Source: Candidatus Cacconaster scatequi (GTDB taxonomy: Bacteria > Bacteroidota > Bacteroidia > Bacteroidales > UBA932). From it: a stretch of DNA of 64,000 nt. Location: contig JAGHTO010000021.1 of the NCBI GenBank assembly GCA_018065305.1, positions 62,001-126,000 on the forward strand, given 5' to 3'. Below the pieces are notes generated by a model. It saw nothing but the letters and a program-made list of their open reading frames with translations. It was not told the DNA's origin and ran no database searches. The position numbers and the translations under genes are program-made. This document shows positions 56,613-64,000 of this stretch, one piece after another. The stretch's first letter is position 1, and each line of letters begins with the position of its first letter.

Positions 56613-58375
56613 TAATAACCTATTTTTCTTCTTACGGTTTCACTATTTGTATTTCTTTCAAACTTATCTCTAATTGCCTCATGTTTACGTATCATTTCAA
56701 TAGAAATACTTGGTTTGATCGATGAGATAGCTTCCTCAAGAACAGACATTGAAATAACTTGTAAATGTCTTCGAAAGACAAATCTTGCCGCAGTGTCAAC
56801 AACAAGCTTAATATCTGCTGATATATAGTTTTCAGTTAATGAGGCAAGTTTGTCGTAATCGATGCCGAAGTCTATTCGTCTCTGTTTAAGATTTATTCTA
56901 AAAAGTTCTTTTCTTGTATTGAAATCGGGTTGCGGTATATAATATTTTAACTCTAATCGACCTGATCGCAACGCTGCTTCATCAATCTCAGTCGGCTTAT
57001 TTGTGGCGCCAATAACTATTACACCGTCATGACCACAGTTATTTAGTTGAGCCAAAAATTCATTAACCTCTCCTGATTCACTGACATTCGTCTGTTTACT
57101 CCTATCAGTAATCATAGCATCAATTTCATCAAAGAACAAGATAGTTGGAGCGTTTTTCCGTGCCTCATCAAAGATAGCCGCGATTTTTCCTTGTCCTCCA
57201 TGAATGTATGGAGACGCAACATCAGAGCATTTTACATACTGATAGTTACAACCCATTTGCTCGGCAAATTTTTCCGCAAAATATGTTTTTCCGCAGCCAG
57301 GAGGGCCATAAAATAGAAGTCCATTGGGGATATGCAATCCTAACGATTGAGCCTGCTCAGGATTAGCGAGCAAATCAATAACGTCAGATTGCAGTTGTGC
57401 CTTAAGCTCATCCATGCCAGCAACATCAGCGAATCCATTTCCATGTTTTTTGTTCACTTTTGTTGCTTGTTCCTTAACCTCGGAGACTTTTCTTGTTATA
57501 GGAGCAACTTGAATTTCACCATTAAGTGCTTTAATAAATTCATCCGCAGATTTGAATCGTTCATCAACATTATTAGCCAATGCTTTTGAAATTATGTTGA
57601 TTAAATTTTCCTCAATATTTTTTCCTGTATCCGGAATCCGTAAAGGTTTATTTCTTTCAGCAAGAATGACCTCTTCAACATCAGCACGATTCTGTTTATA
57701 TGGAGAGACATCAATAAAATGTGGAGGCATTCCGAAAACGAGATGGAATAACATAACTCCAACTGAATATAAATCAGTCTGAACCGAAAAAACTCCGTTA
57801 AAAGACTCGGGCGCCATATAAAATGGATTGAGACCATCTTTTTTGTAAGATTGAATATTTTGATTCAAGAATCTTGCGTATCCAAAGTCAATAATTTTAG
57901 GGACAGAAATATCTGTAGACATATCAAGCATTACATTATCAATAGTAAGCTCGTTATGAATAATAGGTTCTGAAAGACTATGTAGGTACTTTATCCCATT
58001 CAATACACCAAGTACAATCTGCTTAGCCTCATATATACTGCATCTTTGTTCTCGAGTCACTTTTTGACTAACCGTCTCTCCACTAATGTAATCATATACT
58101 ATAAAGGCCATTTTTTGGCCATTAATAACAAGTTCACCACTATCCTTGTAAGAAGTAAGATTAGGATGGGCTAGCAACTTGGATATTTTAAGTTCCAAAA
58201 CATCTCCATCGCTATCGAACTGAGTCCTGTGTAATTTTGCATAATTAAACAGTTTCAGGAAACAATTCTTCCCTGACGCATCTTTAACTCTGTATGTTTC
58301 AGCATATGATGCATCTTTGATTGGAAATACAACTTTGTATTTATCAATGAATTGTTGCTTGGTGAATGATGACAT
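56612..58375 (-). CDS. Protein-kinase-like/AAA+ ATPase fusion, 587 aa
   Basis: Residues 10-285 are a protein-kinase fold: Lys41 in CFLKLF, catalytic-loop position IIHNELTIDNVML (140-150), DFG at 163-165 and MAPES at 188-191. The HRD motif is HNE (His140, Glu142) and the catalytic-loop Lys is Thr144, so kinase activity is doubtful. A linker follows, then a classic AAA+ domain (315-520) with Walker A GPPGCGKT (357-364), Walker B TILFFDEID (411-419), sensor IVIGATNK (453-460) and arginine fingers at R470 and R473. A C-terminal helix bundle ends the chain. It may remodel protein complexes under control of the kinase-like sensor. Confidence 0.88.
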   Translation of the reverse strand: MSSFTKQQFIDKYKVVFPIKDASYAETYRVKDASGKNCFLKLFNYAKLHRTQFDSDGDVLELKISKLLAHPNLTSYKDSGELVINGQKMAFIVYDYISGETVSQKVTREQRCSIYEAKQIVLGVLNGIKYLHSLSEPIIHNELTIDNVMLDMSTDISVPKIIDFGYARFLNQNIQSYKKDGLNPFYMAPESFNGVFSVQTDLYSVGVMLFHLVFGMPPHFIDVSPYKQNRADVEEVILAERNKPLRIPDTGKNIEENLINIISKALANNVDERFKSADEFIKALNGEIQVAPITRKVSEVKEQATKVNKKHGNGFADVAGMDELKAQLQSDVIDLLANPEQAQSLGLHIPNGLLFYGPPGCGKTYFAEKFAEQMGCNYQYVKCSDVASPYIHGGQGKIAAIFDEARKNAPTILFFDEIDAMITDRSKQTNVSESGEVNEFLAQLNNCGHDGVIVIGATNKPTEIDEAALRSGRLELKYYIPQPDFNTRKELFRINLKQRRIDFGIDYDKLASLTENYISADIKLVVDTAARFVFRRHLQVISMSVLEEAISSIKPSISIEMIRKHEAIRDKFERNTNSETVRRKIGY

Positions 58376-58376
58376 G

Positions 58377-58913
58377 TTACAATAATAGTTTTATTCCATA
58401 AACACTAAGGCTAATCAAAGACACAGCAAATGTGCAAATAGCAATCATAGTGCCCAGACAACCACTTTTATTCTCTGTTTGATTTTTTCGGCTAGATTTC
58501 GATAGAGAATTAATATCAAATTTTTGAATAGGATTAGCCTTCAATTCTCCGGAGTAATACTTTTGAATAGTTGATTTAAAATCATCCCAGTCTGCAATTC
58601 TGGGAGCCTGCGCATAATAACTGCTTTCACCAAACATTGAACTGTATCCAGCAATATCAGAATCTATACCTTTATCGTGAAAAGGTTCCCACCAAACTGC
58701 GAAACCAGTTTGGCAGTCAACATACATCATCGCTAAGGGCGCATGAAAAGACTTTCCACAATGTGGGCAGGTCACGATATTAATTTCATCATTAAAGACT
58801 TTGGCCCTAGCGGATTCGCTTTCTCCCCAATAAGTTCGAAATACTTTTGCCTCATAGTGATTACCACAGTATGGGCAGTTAACTCCTATGTCAACCAGCT
58901 TGCTCATATTCAA
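58377..58913 (-). CDS. CpXC-like zinc-ribbon membrane protein, 178 aa
   Basis: Two cysteine pairs (CPYC at 13-16 and CPHC at 49-52) with FNDEINIVTCPHCGKSFHAP recall the CpXC domain. A helical middle follows, with WDDFKSTIQKYYSGELKANP. A single transmembrane helix lies at about 150-175 (GTMIAICTFAVSLISLSVYG). It is therefore a tail-anchored zinc-binding protein. The start lies 1 nt from the Hsp70 stop, and the end is 1 nt before the kinase-AAA start. Role unknown, perhaps a redox or client sensor. Confidence 0.7.
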   Translation of the reverse strand: MNMSKLVDIGVNCPYCGNHYEAKVFRTYWGESESARAKVFNDEINIVTCPHCGKSFHAPLAMMYVDCQTGFAVWWEPFHDKGIDSDIAGYSSMFGESSYYAQAPRIADWDDFKSTIQKYYSGELKANPIQKFDINSLSKSSRKNQTENKSGCLGTMIAICTFAVSLISLSVYGIKLLL

Positions 58914-61418
58914 TTAGAACTTCACCTTTTCACTTTCAGGCATATCAAGTTGATCGATTACGGCTATGCAGACTTCTCTGAGATCTTCAACATCAGGATT
59001 ACCGGAACCGATCATCTGAACACCTCTATTAAGTTGTGCCCTAGCTTCGGCAGAATTTTTCCATCTAAATGATCCGAAGTTTTTGGAATGATGCTGGATA
59101 AATGCCATGAGTTGATAAATAAGTGTACATGACATAAAAACATCGTGGATATCGCTAAGTGTATCTCTCGCTGCTTGAAGGTTCTTGCTGGTTATTGCCC
59201 TGTCGGTCCTTGTGCGAAGTTCGGCAACTTGGGAATCGTAATTATTGCCAAGTTCATTATTGGCTTTCTCCAACCGAGCAAACTCTGAGCGCAATTCGGC
59301 CTCTAATGAATCCCATTCATGATGTTTTTCAACCGATTCCATTTCACGGAAAACTTCTCGTAAAGAAGCAAGAAGATGCATAGTACCGTCAGCTGTTGCA
59401 ATTTCTCCTTCAAAACGCGAATCAATATCAGAAATCATCTTTTGGGATTTCTCAAGTTCTTCAGAAGATATTCCAGCAGCCTTCTGCAAATGAGCGTGTT
59501 TCCGTTTAGCTTCATCGAATCTTTCGCGAACCTCCTTATCATTATCAGCTTCACTTCTTGCACCAACTTCTATCTCCTTCTCAATAGTTTCACCAATTAC
59601 TGCGAAGTTTGCTTGAAGAGTCATTAGTTGAGATCGGTCAACTTTAATTGTGATGTCAATATCACTGTTTTCTGGAATTAAGGCAGGGACATCATCACCA
59701 GTTATTATGACATCGAAAACATGATCATTATATATAGCACTTGTTCCTTCGGCATCGCTCTCACCAATATAAATTGGGATAACGAGTCTATCATCTGACA
59801 TGCCAGGACGTAGCTTTTTAGGAATCTTTAGTCCGTTGCGAACACCAACAGCCGGAAGTTGTTTGTTCTTTTCCAAACCCTTTAACGGAACAAACACATC
59901 TTTACTCTTGTCAACATCATGAACCTCAATACCAATGTTTCTAGGGAGAATTGCACTACCAACAACAGTCCCTTGTATGATATTGATTTCATTAGGGAAG
60001 CATGGGATGTTTGTTCCTTTCTCATCATATGCAATAATACTGAACGCATTGGCCTTTCCCTCGTTCAACTGGCACTCAATCACATCGCCAATTTCATTGA
60101 TTTCAATTTTGCCACTTGACCATGCTTTATCACCACGAACAAACTCTACATATACTTTATTCGGGATAATGCCAGTGCTGTCTTCTTTGACAAGTTTGAC
60201 AGTTACAAATTCAAGCGTTTCAACTGAACTGGAATTATATTGAACATCTAATGCTACAGTTCCCGATTTGATCTCTTCTACAGCATTGCTCTCAATCCCT
60301 GAAGCATATAATGCCGCGCCTTTTGCGACGGCTGTCATAGGATCAATTGTCGTATCAACATTTGGAGTAATTTGATCTTTAAGGAGAGATCTTAGCACCG
60401 GGGAATATGTTGGGCCGCCCACCAATATCAACGTATCAAGCCGGCCTTCAAGATTATTACGTTTCAAAAGTTCCTTTGTAATATCAACGGCCTTTTGAAA
60501 TATTGGTTTTACGACTGGTTCAAGTTGCTCTTTTGTAATAACCATATCTAACTCGATCGGGGTTCCTTCATCATCATCTCCAAATTCATCGAGTTGAGAC
60601 ATAATATCACATTTGTCTTTGAAGGACAACTGATTTTTCGCTTGTTCGGCGTAAAATTTCATGGCGTCTCTCAAAATTTGGCGTTTAGTATCATCCGCCA
60701 AAATATCATCTATTACAAAATTCTCTTTGATGTAAGGAATTATGATTTCATCCACGATCGCATAATCAAGATTCTTACCTCCCAGATAGTTATCGCCTTC
60801 GGTATCAGTGACCTGCATAATTCCATCTTCAACCTTCAAAACAGCGGAATCAAATGTACCACCACCGAAGTCAAATACAACCCAATATCCATCCTTTTGG
60901 CTACTTGTAAGGCCATAGGCCATTGATGCCGCAATTGGTTCCTGAAGTAACTCACAATGATTAATTCCAGCGAGAGTTGCAGCTCTTTTTGTGGCAGCAA
61001 TCTGATCTGGTGTAAACTTCGCAGGGATTGTAATTACACATGAATTAATATTATCCTCCGATACGAAAGATTTTAGTGTTTTTAAAACTTCAGCAGACAA
61101 TTCTTCAGAATTATATTCACGTCCCATATTGGAACTTGAATATCTTGTATCCAAGCCCATAGTTCGCTTAAATTCAAGAAAAACATTTTCATTGTCTTTA
61201 GTCCATTTATGTGTTGCCCTCGCCTTATCTTGTCGGAGATCATTATATGCGCTTGTGCCTAACTTTATGATTTTCTTCCTAGTGAAAGAAACACAAGACG
61301 ACATTGTGTCTTTTAAGTCATCTGCTTTTTTGATTGTGGGAGTGCCATTTTCCATTTTGCAGATTGCAGAATTGGTCGTTCCGAGATCAATTCCATATTT
61401 CATTTTTACTTGGACCAT
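58914..61418 (-). CDS. Hsp70-family chaperone with extended coiled C-terminus, 834 aa
   Basis: The ATPase domain opens YGIDLGTTNSAICKMENG, has ELLQEPIAASMAYGL and VVFDFGGGTFDSAVLKVEDG, and a later LILVGGPTYSPVLRSLLKDQ. This is a full Hsp70 fold. The substrate-binding part is divergent, and a long helical tail follows (SLEAELRSEFARLEKANNEL, then ELRTRTDRAITSKNLQAARD). No EEVD-type ending is present. It is longer than DnaK (about 640 aa). The start at 61418 or ATG 61403 is possible. Companions include a GrpE-like protein and J-like proteins, so a dedicated chaperone cycle is likely. Confidence 0.92.
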   Translation of the reverse strand: MVQVKMKYGIDLGTTNSAICKMENGTPTIKKADDLKDTMSSCVSFTRKKIIKLGTSAYNDLRQDKARATHKWTKDNENVFLEFKRTMGLDTRYSSSNMGREYNSEELSAEVLKTLKSFVSEDNINSCVITIPAKFTPDQIAATKRAATLAGINHCELLQEPIAASMAYGLTSSQKDGYWVVFDFGGGTFDSAVLKVEDGIMQVTDTEGDNYLGGKNLDYAIVDEIIIPYIKENFVIDDILADDTKRQILRDAMKFYAEQAKNQLSFKDKCDIMSQLDEFGDDDEGTPIELDMVITKEQLEPVVKPIFQKAVDITKELLKRNNLEGRLDTLILVGGPTYSPVLRSLLKDQITPNVDTTIDPMTAVAKGAALYASGIESNAVEEIKSGTVALDVQYNSSSVETLEFVTVKLVKEDSTGIIPNKVYVEFVRGDKAWSSGKIEINEIGDVIECQLNEGKANAFSIIAYDEKGTNIPCFPNEINIIQGTVVGSAILPRNIGIEVHDVDKSKDVFVPLKGLEKNKQLPAVGVRNGLKIPKKLRPGMSDDRLVIPIYIGESDAEGTSAIYNDHVFDVIITGDDVPALIPENSDIDITIKVDRSQLMTLQANFAVIGETIEKEIEVGARSEADNDKEVRERFDEAKRKHAHLQKAAGISSEELEKSQKMISDIDSRFEGEIATADGTMHLLASLREVFREMESVEKHHEWDSLEAELRSEFARLEKANNELGNNYDSQVAELRTRTDRAITSKNLQAARDTLSDIHDVFMSCTLIYQLMAFIQHHSKNFGSFRWKNSAEARAQLNRGVQMIGSGNPDVEDLREVCIAVIDQLDMPESEKVKF

Positions 61419-61429
61419 ATTATGATATC

Positions 61430-62347
61430 TTATATATTTTGACTTACTGTAATCTGTGCGGCTTGAATCATTTTGCCTTGATAATTGATCTGAGGCTTTG
61501 TAATACCTGTGATAATTTGTTCCCCTTCAGAAAGGGTATCATCCTCGATAAAATTAGCTGTAACTTTCATACCATCATGATATGGTTTTCCTAGCATATC
61601 GACAATTTCATATCCGCTTGCAAGCAGATTGTCTTTCATTTGAGAAATAGTTTTTGACAAATGTTTGTGGCCACGCACACTGCTATCCATCTTAAACAAA
61701 GTCATTTCCATAAAAGTAATCCTGTCCGCAAGAGCTTTAATCAAGTCCTGTTGATTATTATTAGGAAAACCTAAAGGAGATAATGCTTTTATAGAAGATG
61801 CGATGTCCTGCATGTCGGCCATTTCGAATGAGAACTTCTCAATAATCTCTTGATTAATTTTATCTGACTGCTGCTTGAGTTCCTCGATTTCATTTGAGCC
61901 TTTTTTATGGAAAAGAAAGGTTAACAATGACGAAATTATCAGCACAAAGAAAGCCAGAATTATGCCCCACAAGGATTTCTTTTTAAGAGTGGCCGACTGC
62001 GAGTCAATATCTCCCTGAGCAAGGGAAATTCTTGCCGATAAAGAATCTTTATTGGCAGAAATAACAGACGAATTTTTATCAATCCCTAACTGAAGTTTTT
62101 GAGATACATTGTAATTTTCTTCTTTTTGATTTTCGAATAACTGTTGAAGTTTGGAAATGTCTTTTTTAAGTTGGGCATTATCCTTTTCAAGAGAAATGAC
62201 CTTGTTCTGAAGGTTTATATACTCAGTTGAAAGATCGTCGATGGACTTTCTTAAATCAACATCCGTGGACTCGGCTGAAGTTTGCCCGGAAGCATTGAAA
62301 ACCCCACAAAAAAGAACAAGAACAGTAAATGATATAAGCTTTCTCAT
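61430..62347 (-). CDS. Membrane-tethered GrpE-like nucleotide exchange factor, 305 aa
   Basis: A signal peptide (MRKLISFTVLVLFCGVFNAS) leads to a coiled coil (28-120), a transmembrane helix (126-146, LWGIILAFFVLIISSLLTFL) and a cytoplasmic helix. A C-terminal beta domain follows, with GYEIVDMLGKPYHDGM and PQINYQGKMIQAAQITVSQN (244-303), which matches the GrpE head. This suggests a periplasmic sensor coil joined to a cytosolic GrpE domain. It lies 11 nt before the Hsp70 start. The topology is inferred from hydrophobicity and the positive-inside rule. Confidence 0.75.
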   Translation of the reverse strand: MRKLISFTVLVLFCGVFNASGQTSAESTDVDLRKSIDDLSTEYINLQNKVISLEKDNAQLKKDISKLQQLFENQKEENYNVSQKLQLGIDKNSSVISANKDSLSARISLAQGDIDSQSATLKKKSLWGIILAFFVLIISSLLTFLFHKKGSNEIEELKQQSDKINQEIIEKFSFEMADMQDIASSIKALSPLGFPNNNQQDLIKALADRITFMEMTLFKMDSSVRGHKHLSKTISQMKDNLLASGYEIVDMLGKPYHDGMKVTANFIEDDTLSEGEQIITGITKPQINYQGKMIQAAQITVSQNI

Positions 62348-62359
62348 AATATTTGGGTT

Positions 62360-63799
62360 TTAGCTACATAGTTGTGCCAATAGTGCTATAATGCCAAAGA
62401 AAATAACGTACCCGAGAATTTGGGATAAACAGCCTCCGGTTGCTCGATCTGCTTTTTCGTAACCAGAAGGCATGGCCGCTAGGTTAGATGAAATGATCGA
62501 CAGATTTTGTGACACCCTAGATTTCGTGCTTGTGTCAAGATCCATTTTTTGGATCTTTTCAATGGCCTCTTTTGCTGCTTTAGAATTTGATCTCGAATCA
62601 GTGTTTTTATTAATAACCGAGATAATCATACTGAGGGCATGATTTGCTATAGCAGAAGATATCGATAGATACCCTTCGGAATACTCGCCTAGCGTCGCTT
62701 TAATGTTATTCAAATACGGCTGAACACTATCTATTAATGCCGTAGCATTACTAATTGAATCCCCTTTAAGCTTATGAGATTCCAAGATACTTGCAATTGA
62801 TCGGATATCCTTATCTACGACAGACTGTTCCTTTTGCTTTTTAAGGATATTGAGATTCTGCAAGCATCTATCTTTCACAAGCTTGCCAACAGCTATCCTT
62901 GTTGCATATTCTTGAATTTCAAGAGCATTAGACAGTTTTGACGACGGCTCATCATCAGAATTATTAAAGTAATTTATACCACATTGAAGAATTTGCTTGG
63001 CTAGATTGTCGGCAATCGACTGATATTGAATATTTGTTTCCCCAACAAGTGATTTTACTGTATTAAGTGCAAACGAAGTGTTTTTTATCAATGCCCGTCC
63101 GGCTCTTAATGAAGCTGTTGCATCAGAAGCCGATACAGATTTGGCTGTAGAAATTTCATTGTTTATCCGCGCTAATGGCTCACTGAGAGCCTTTTCTGAT
63201 ACATATGCAATATCTTCCTTATCCGACATGGCATTTATCAACACCATAGGATCGGCTTCTGTGAGCAACTCATCAATTACAATATGAATTAGGTCATCAC
63301 CGGATATTTGAAAAGTATCGTCACATACAACGGAAGAAAATGAAATGCGAAGCTCCTCATTATGAGCTAATTGGGAATACAAGGCAATTGCATCAGAATA
63401 TCTTTTTTGAATTACGGCAATTACCGCCAAATTTATTATTGAAGAGAACGATATTTTTCTGCTTAATATTTCTATCGCATTATCTAACTCCTGGTTAACA
63501 ATATGGCTTATTGCAAGATCATCAAATGCATCATTTTTACAAAACCAAAATAATGCATATCGTATTTTGTCTGCCGGAAGCTTTATACTAGATTGAGATT
63601 TTTGTGCAGAATCAAGACTACGATGAATATCACCCAAAAGATAATTCAGGTCTTCAGGAAAGGAAACTTCTTTTCCAACATTTAGATAAGCTTTAATCTT
63701 ACCTAGATTTCGTACTATCTCAGATTGCTTTGCATTTGTGAAAATGCCAAGAACTCTAAATGGATTGTTTACAACAACATCTAACATAGTTTCAATCAA
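62360..63799 (-). CDS. J-domain-like membrane protein, 479 aa
   Basis: The N-terminus NPFRVLGIFTNAKQSEIVRN with the following VSFPEDLNYLLGD and a closing helix (RSLDSAQKSQSSIKLPADKI) is paralogous to that of the 967-aa protein. It resembles a J domain without HPD. A long helical body follows (SLVGETNIQYQSIADNLAKQ, NYFNNSDDEPSSKLSNALEI), also shared with the paralogue. A C-terminal transmembrane helix lies at about 459-477 (LGYVIFFGIIALLAQL). It lacks the repeat and Ig parts of the larger protein. It is the gene before the GrpE-like protein, 12 nt away. Confidence 0.68.
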   Translation of the reverse strand: MIETMLDVVVNNPFRVLGIFTNAKQSEIVRNLGKIKAYLNVGKEVSFPEDLNYLLGDIHRSLDSAQKSQSSIKLPADKIRYALFWFCKNDAFDDLAISHIVNQELDNAIEILSRKISFSSIINLAVIAVIQKRYSDAIALYSQLAHNEELRISFSSVVCDDTFQISGDDLIHIVIDELLTEADPMVLINAMSDKEDIAYVSEKALSEPLARINNEISTAKSVSASDATASLRAGRALIKNTSFALNTVKSLVGETNIQYQSIADNLAKQILQCGINYFNNSDDEPSSKLSNALEIQEYATRIAVGKLVKDRCLQNLNILKKQKEQSVVDKDIRSIASILESHKLKGDSISNATALIDSVQPYLNNIKATLGEYSEGYLSISSAIANHALSMIISVINKNTDSRSNSKAAKEAIEKIQKMDLDTSTKSRVSQNLSIISSNLAAMPSGYEKADRATGGCLSQILGYVIFFGIIALLAQLCS

Positions 63800-63817
63800 A
63801 TAGACATGAATATTATA

Positions 63818-64000
63818 TTAGCGTGATACCTTCCACTCAATATAATTTTCGTACTTATATCCGCCTCGTCTCTTCTCACATATCTGCACAAAATGATCAT
63901 ACTTATCTCTATAAAAGCCATATGAATCCGACCCAACGAGATAGACCGCATTATCAACTCGGAAATCAACAAGAGCTTGCGCAAAGTCATGAAAGGACTC
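63818..64000 (-). CDS. Partial gene at right edge, phosphodiester-glycosidase-like ending
   Basis: A frame that runs in from the right edge ends with TAA at 63820-63818. The visible 60 residues read ESFHDFAQALVDFRVDNAVY, then LVGSDSYGFYRDKYDHF and finally ENYIEWKVSR. The DNAVYLVG/GFYRD pattern resembles the end of NAGPA-type phosphodiester glycosidase domains, but too little is seen for certainty. It lies 18 nt before the J-like gene and may be its operon partner or its upstream neighbour. Confidence 0.5.
   Translation of the reverse strand, partial: ESFHDFAQALVDFRVDNAVYLVGSDSYGFYRDKYDHFVQICEKRRGGYKYENYIEWKVSR

Noticed and set aside
56612-58375. AAA+ domain as a ClpP unfoldase
   Set aside because: The Walker motifs are clear, but no IGF/LGF-type ClpP docking loop could be found, so a ClpXP-like pair is not claimed.
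1-64000. CRISPR array or insertion sequence
   Set aside because: No regular repeat-spacer series and no transposase with terminal inverted repeats were seen; the only periodic direct repeats are the iterons.

Overview
The window comes from a Bacteroidales-type bacterium (phylum Bacteroidota). The evidence is a TraE-to-TraO conjugation set, FimA/Mfa-type fimbrillins with DUF3575 and DUF5119 partners, SPII lipoproteins, an Mpi-type serine invertase and promoters of the TTTG-N19-TAnnTTTG class without Shine-Dalgarno boxes. It looks like a large mosaic conjugative element, either a plasmid or an integrated element carrying a plasmid replicon. It has a Rep_3 initiator with iterons, a MOBP-like relaxase, a VirD4 coupling protein and most of a tra operon. 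No integrase, rRNA gene or complete tRNA gene was seen.

Layout. 1-1785 (-): small tra-linked genes and a truncated Smr-domain gene. 1782-10030 (-): transfer operon from a TM protein through TraE, F, G, I, J, K, a TraL-like protein, M and N. 10309-15902 (+): CobS/MoxR-like AAA ATPase and VWA metalloprotease-like protein, with a VapBC pair between them. 16214-19749 (+): recombination module (Rad52/Sak-like annealing protein, YqaJ exonuclease, SSB-like proteins, Panacea-domain protein). 19871-23540 (+): a small regulon headed by a WYL regulator, with four promoters sharing one architecture. 23559-26025 (+): LRR lipoprotein. 26053-30739: invertase, four silent cassettes and the variable lipoprotein they match. 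30758-43830 (-): fimbrial operon. 43965-44552 (-): TraO. 44628-47288 (+): rep, iterons, RadC, SSB. 47313-52080 (+): mobilization operon and coupling protein. 52215-64000 (-): AT-rich chaperone/protease operon that runs off the right edge.

Two regions stand out. The first is a shufflon-like antigenic-variation locus at 26053-30739. Four promoterless cassettes on the + strand each begin with the same short site (A/T-Y-GACCGTT) in the same codon phase. The same site lies inside the oppositely oriented lipoprotein gene at 30065-30073, and an Mpi-family DNA invertase sits beside the array. Inversion would replace the C-terminal 319 residues of the lipoprotein, the last gene of the fimbrial operon, with a cassette.

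The second is the 52215-64000 cluster. It combines an Hsp70, a membrane-tethered GrpE-like protein, two paralogous J-domain-like proteins lacking HPD, a kinase-like/AAA+ fusion with a non-canonical catalytic loop, a TerB-like protein, a CpXC-like zinc-ribbon membrane protein, a small membrane protein and a complete-triad ClpP. I know of no described system with this composition and propose it as a candidate membrane-associated stress or defence system.
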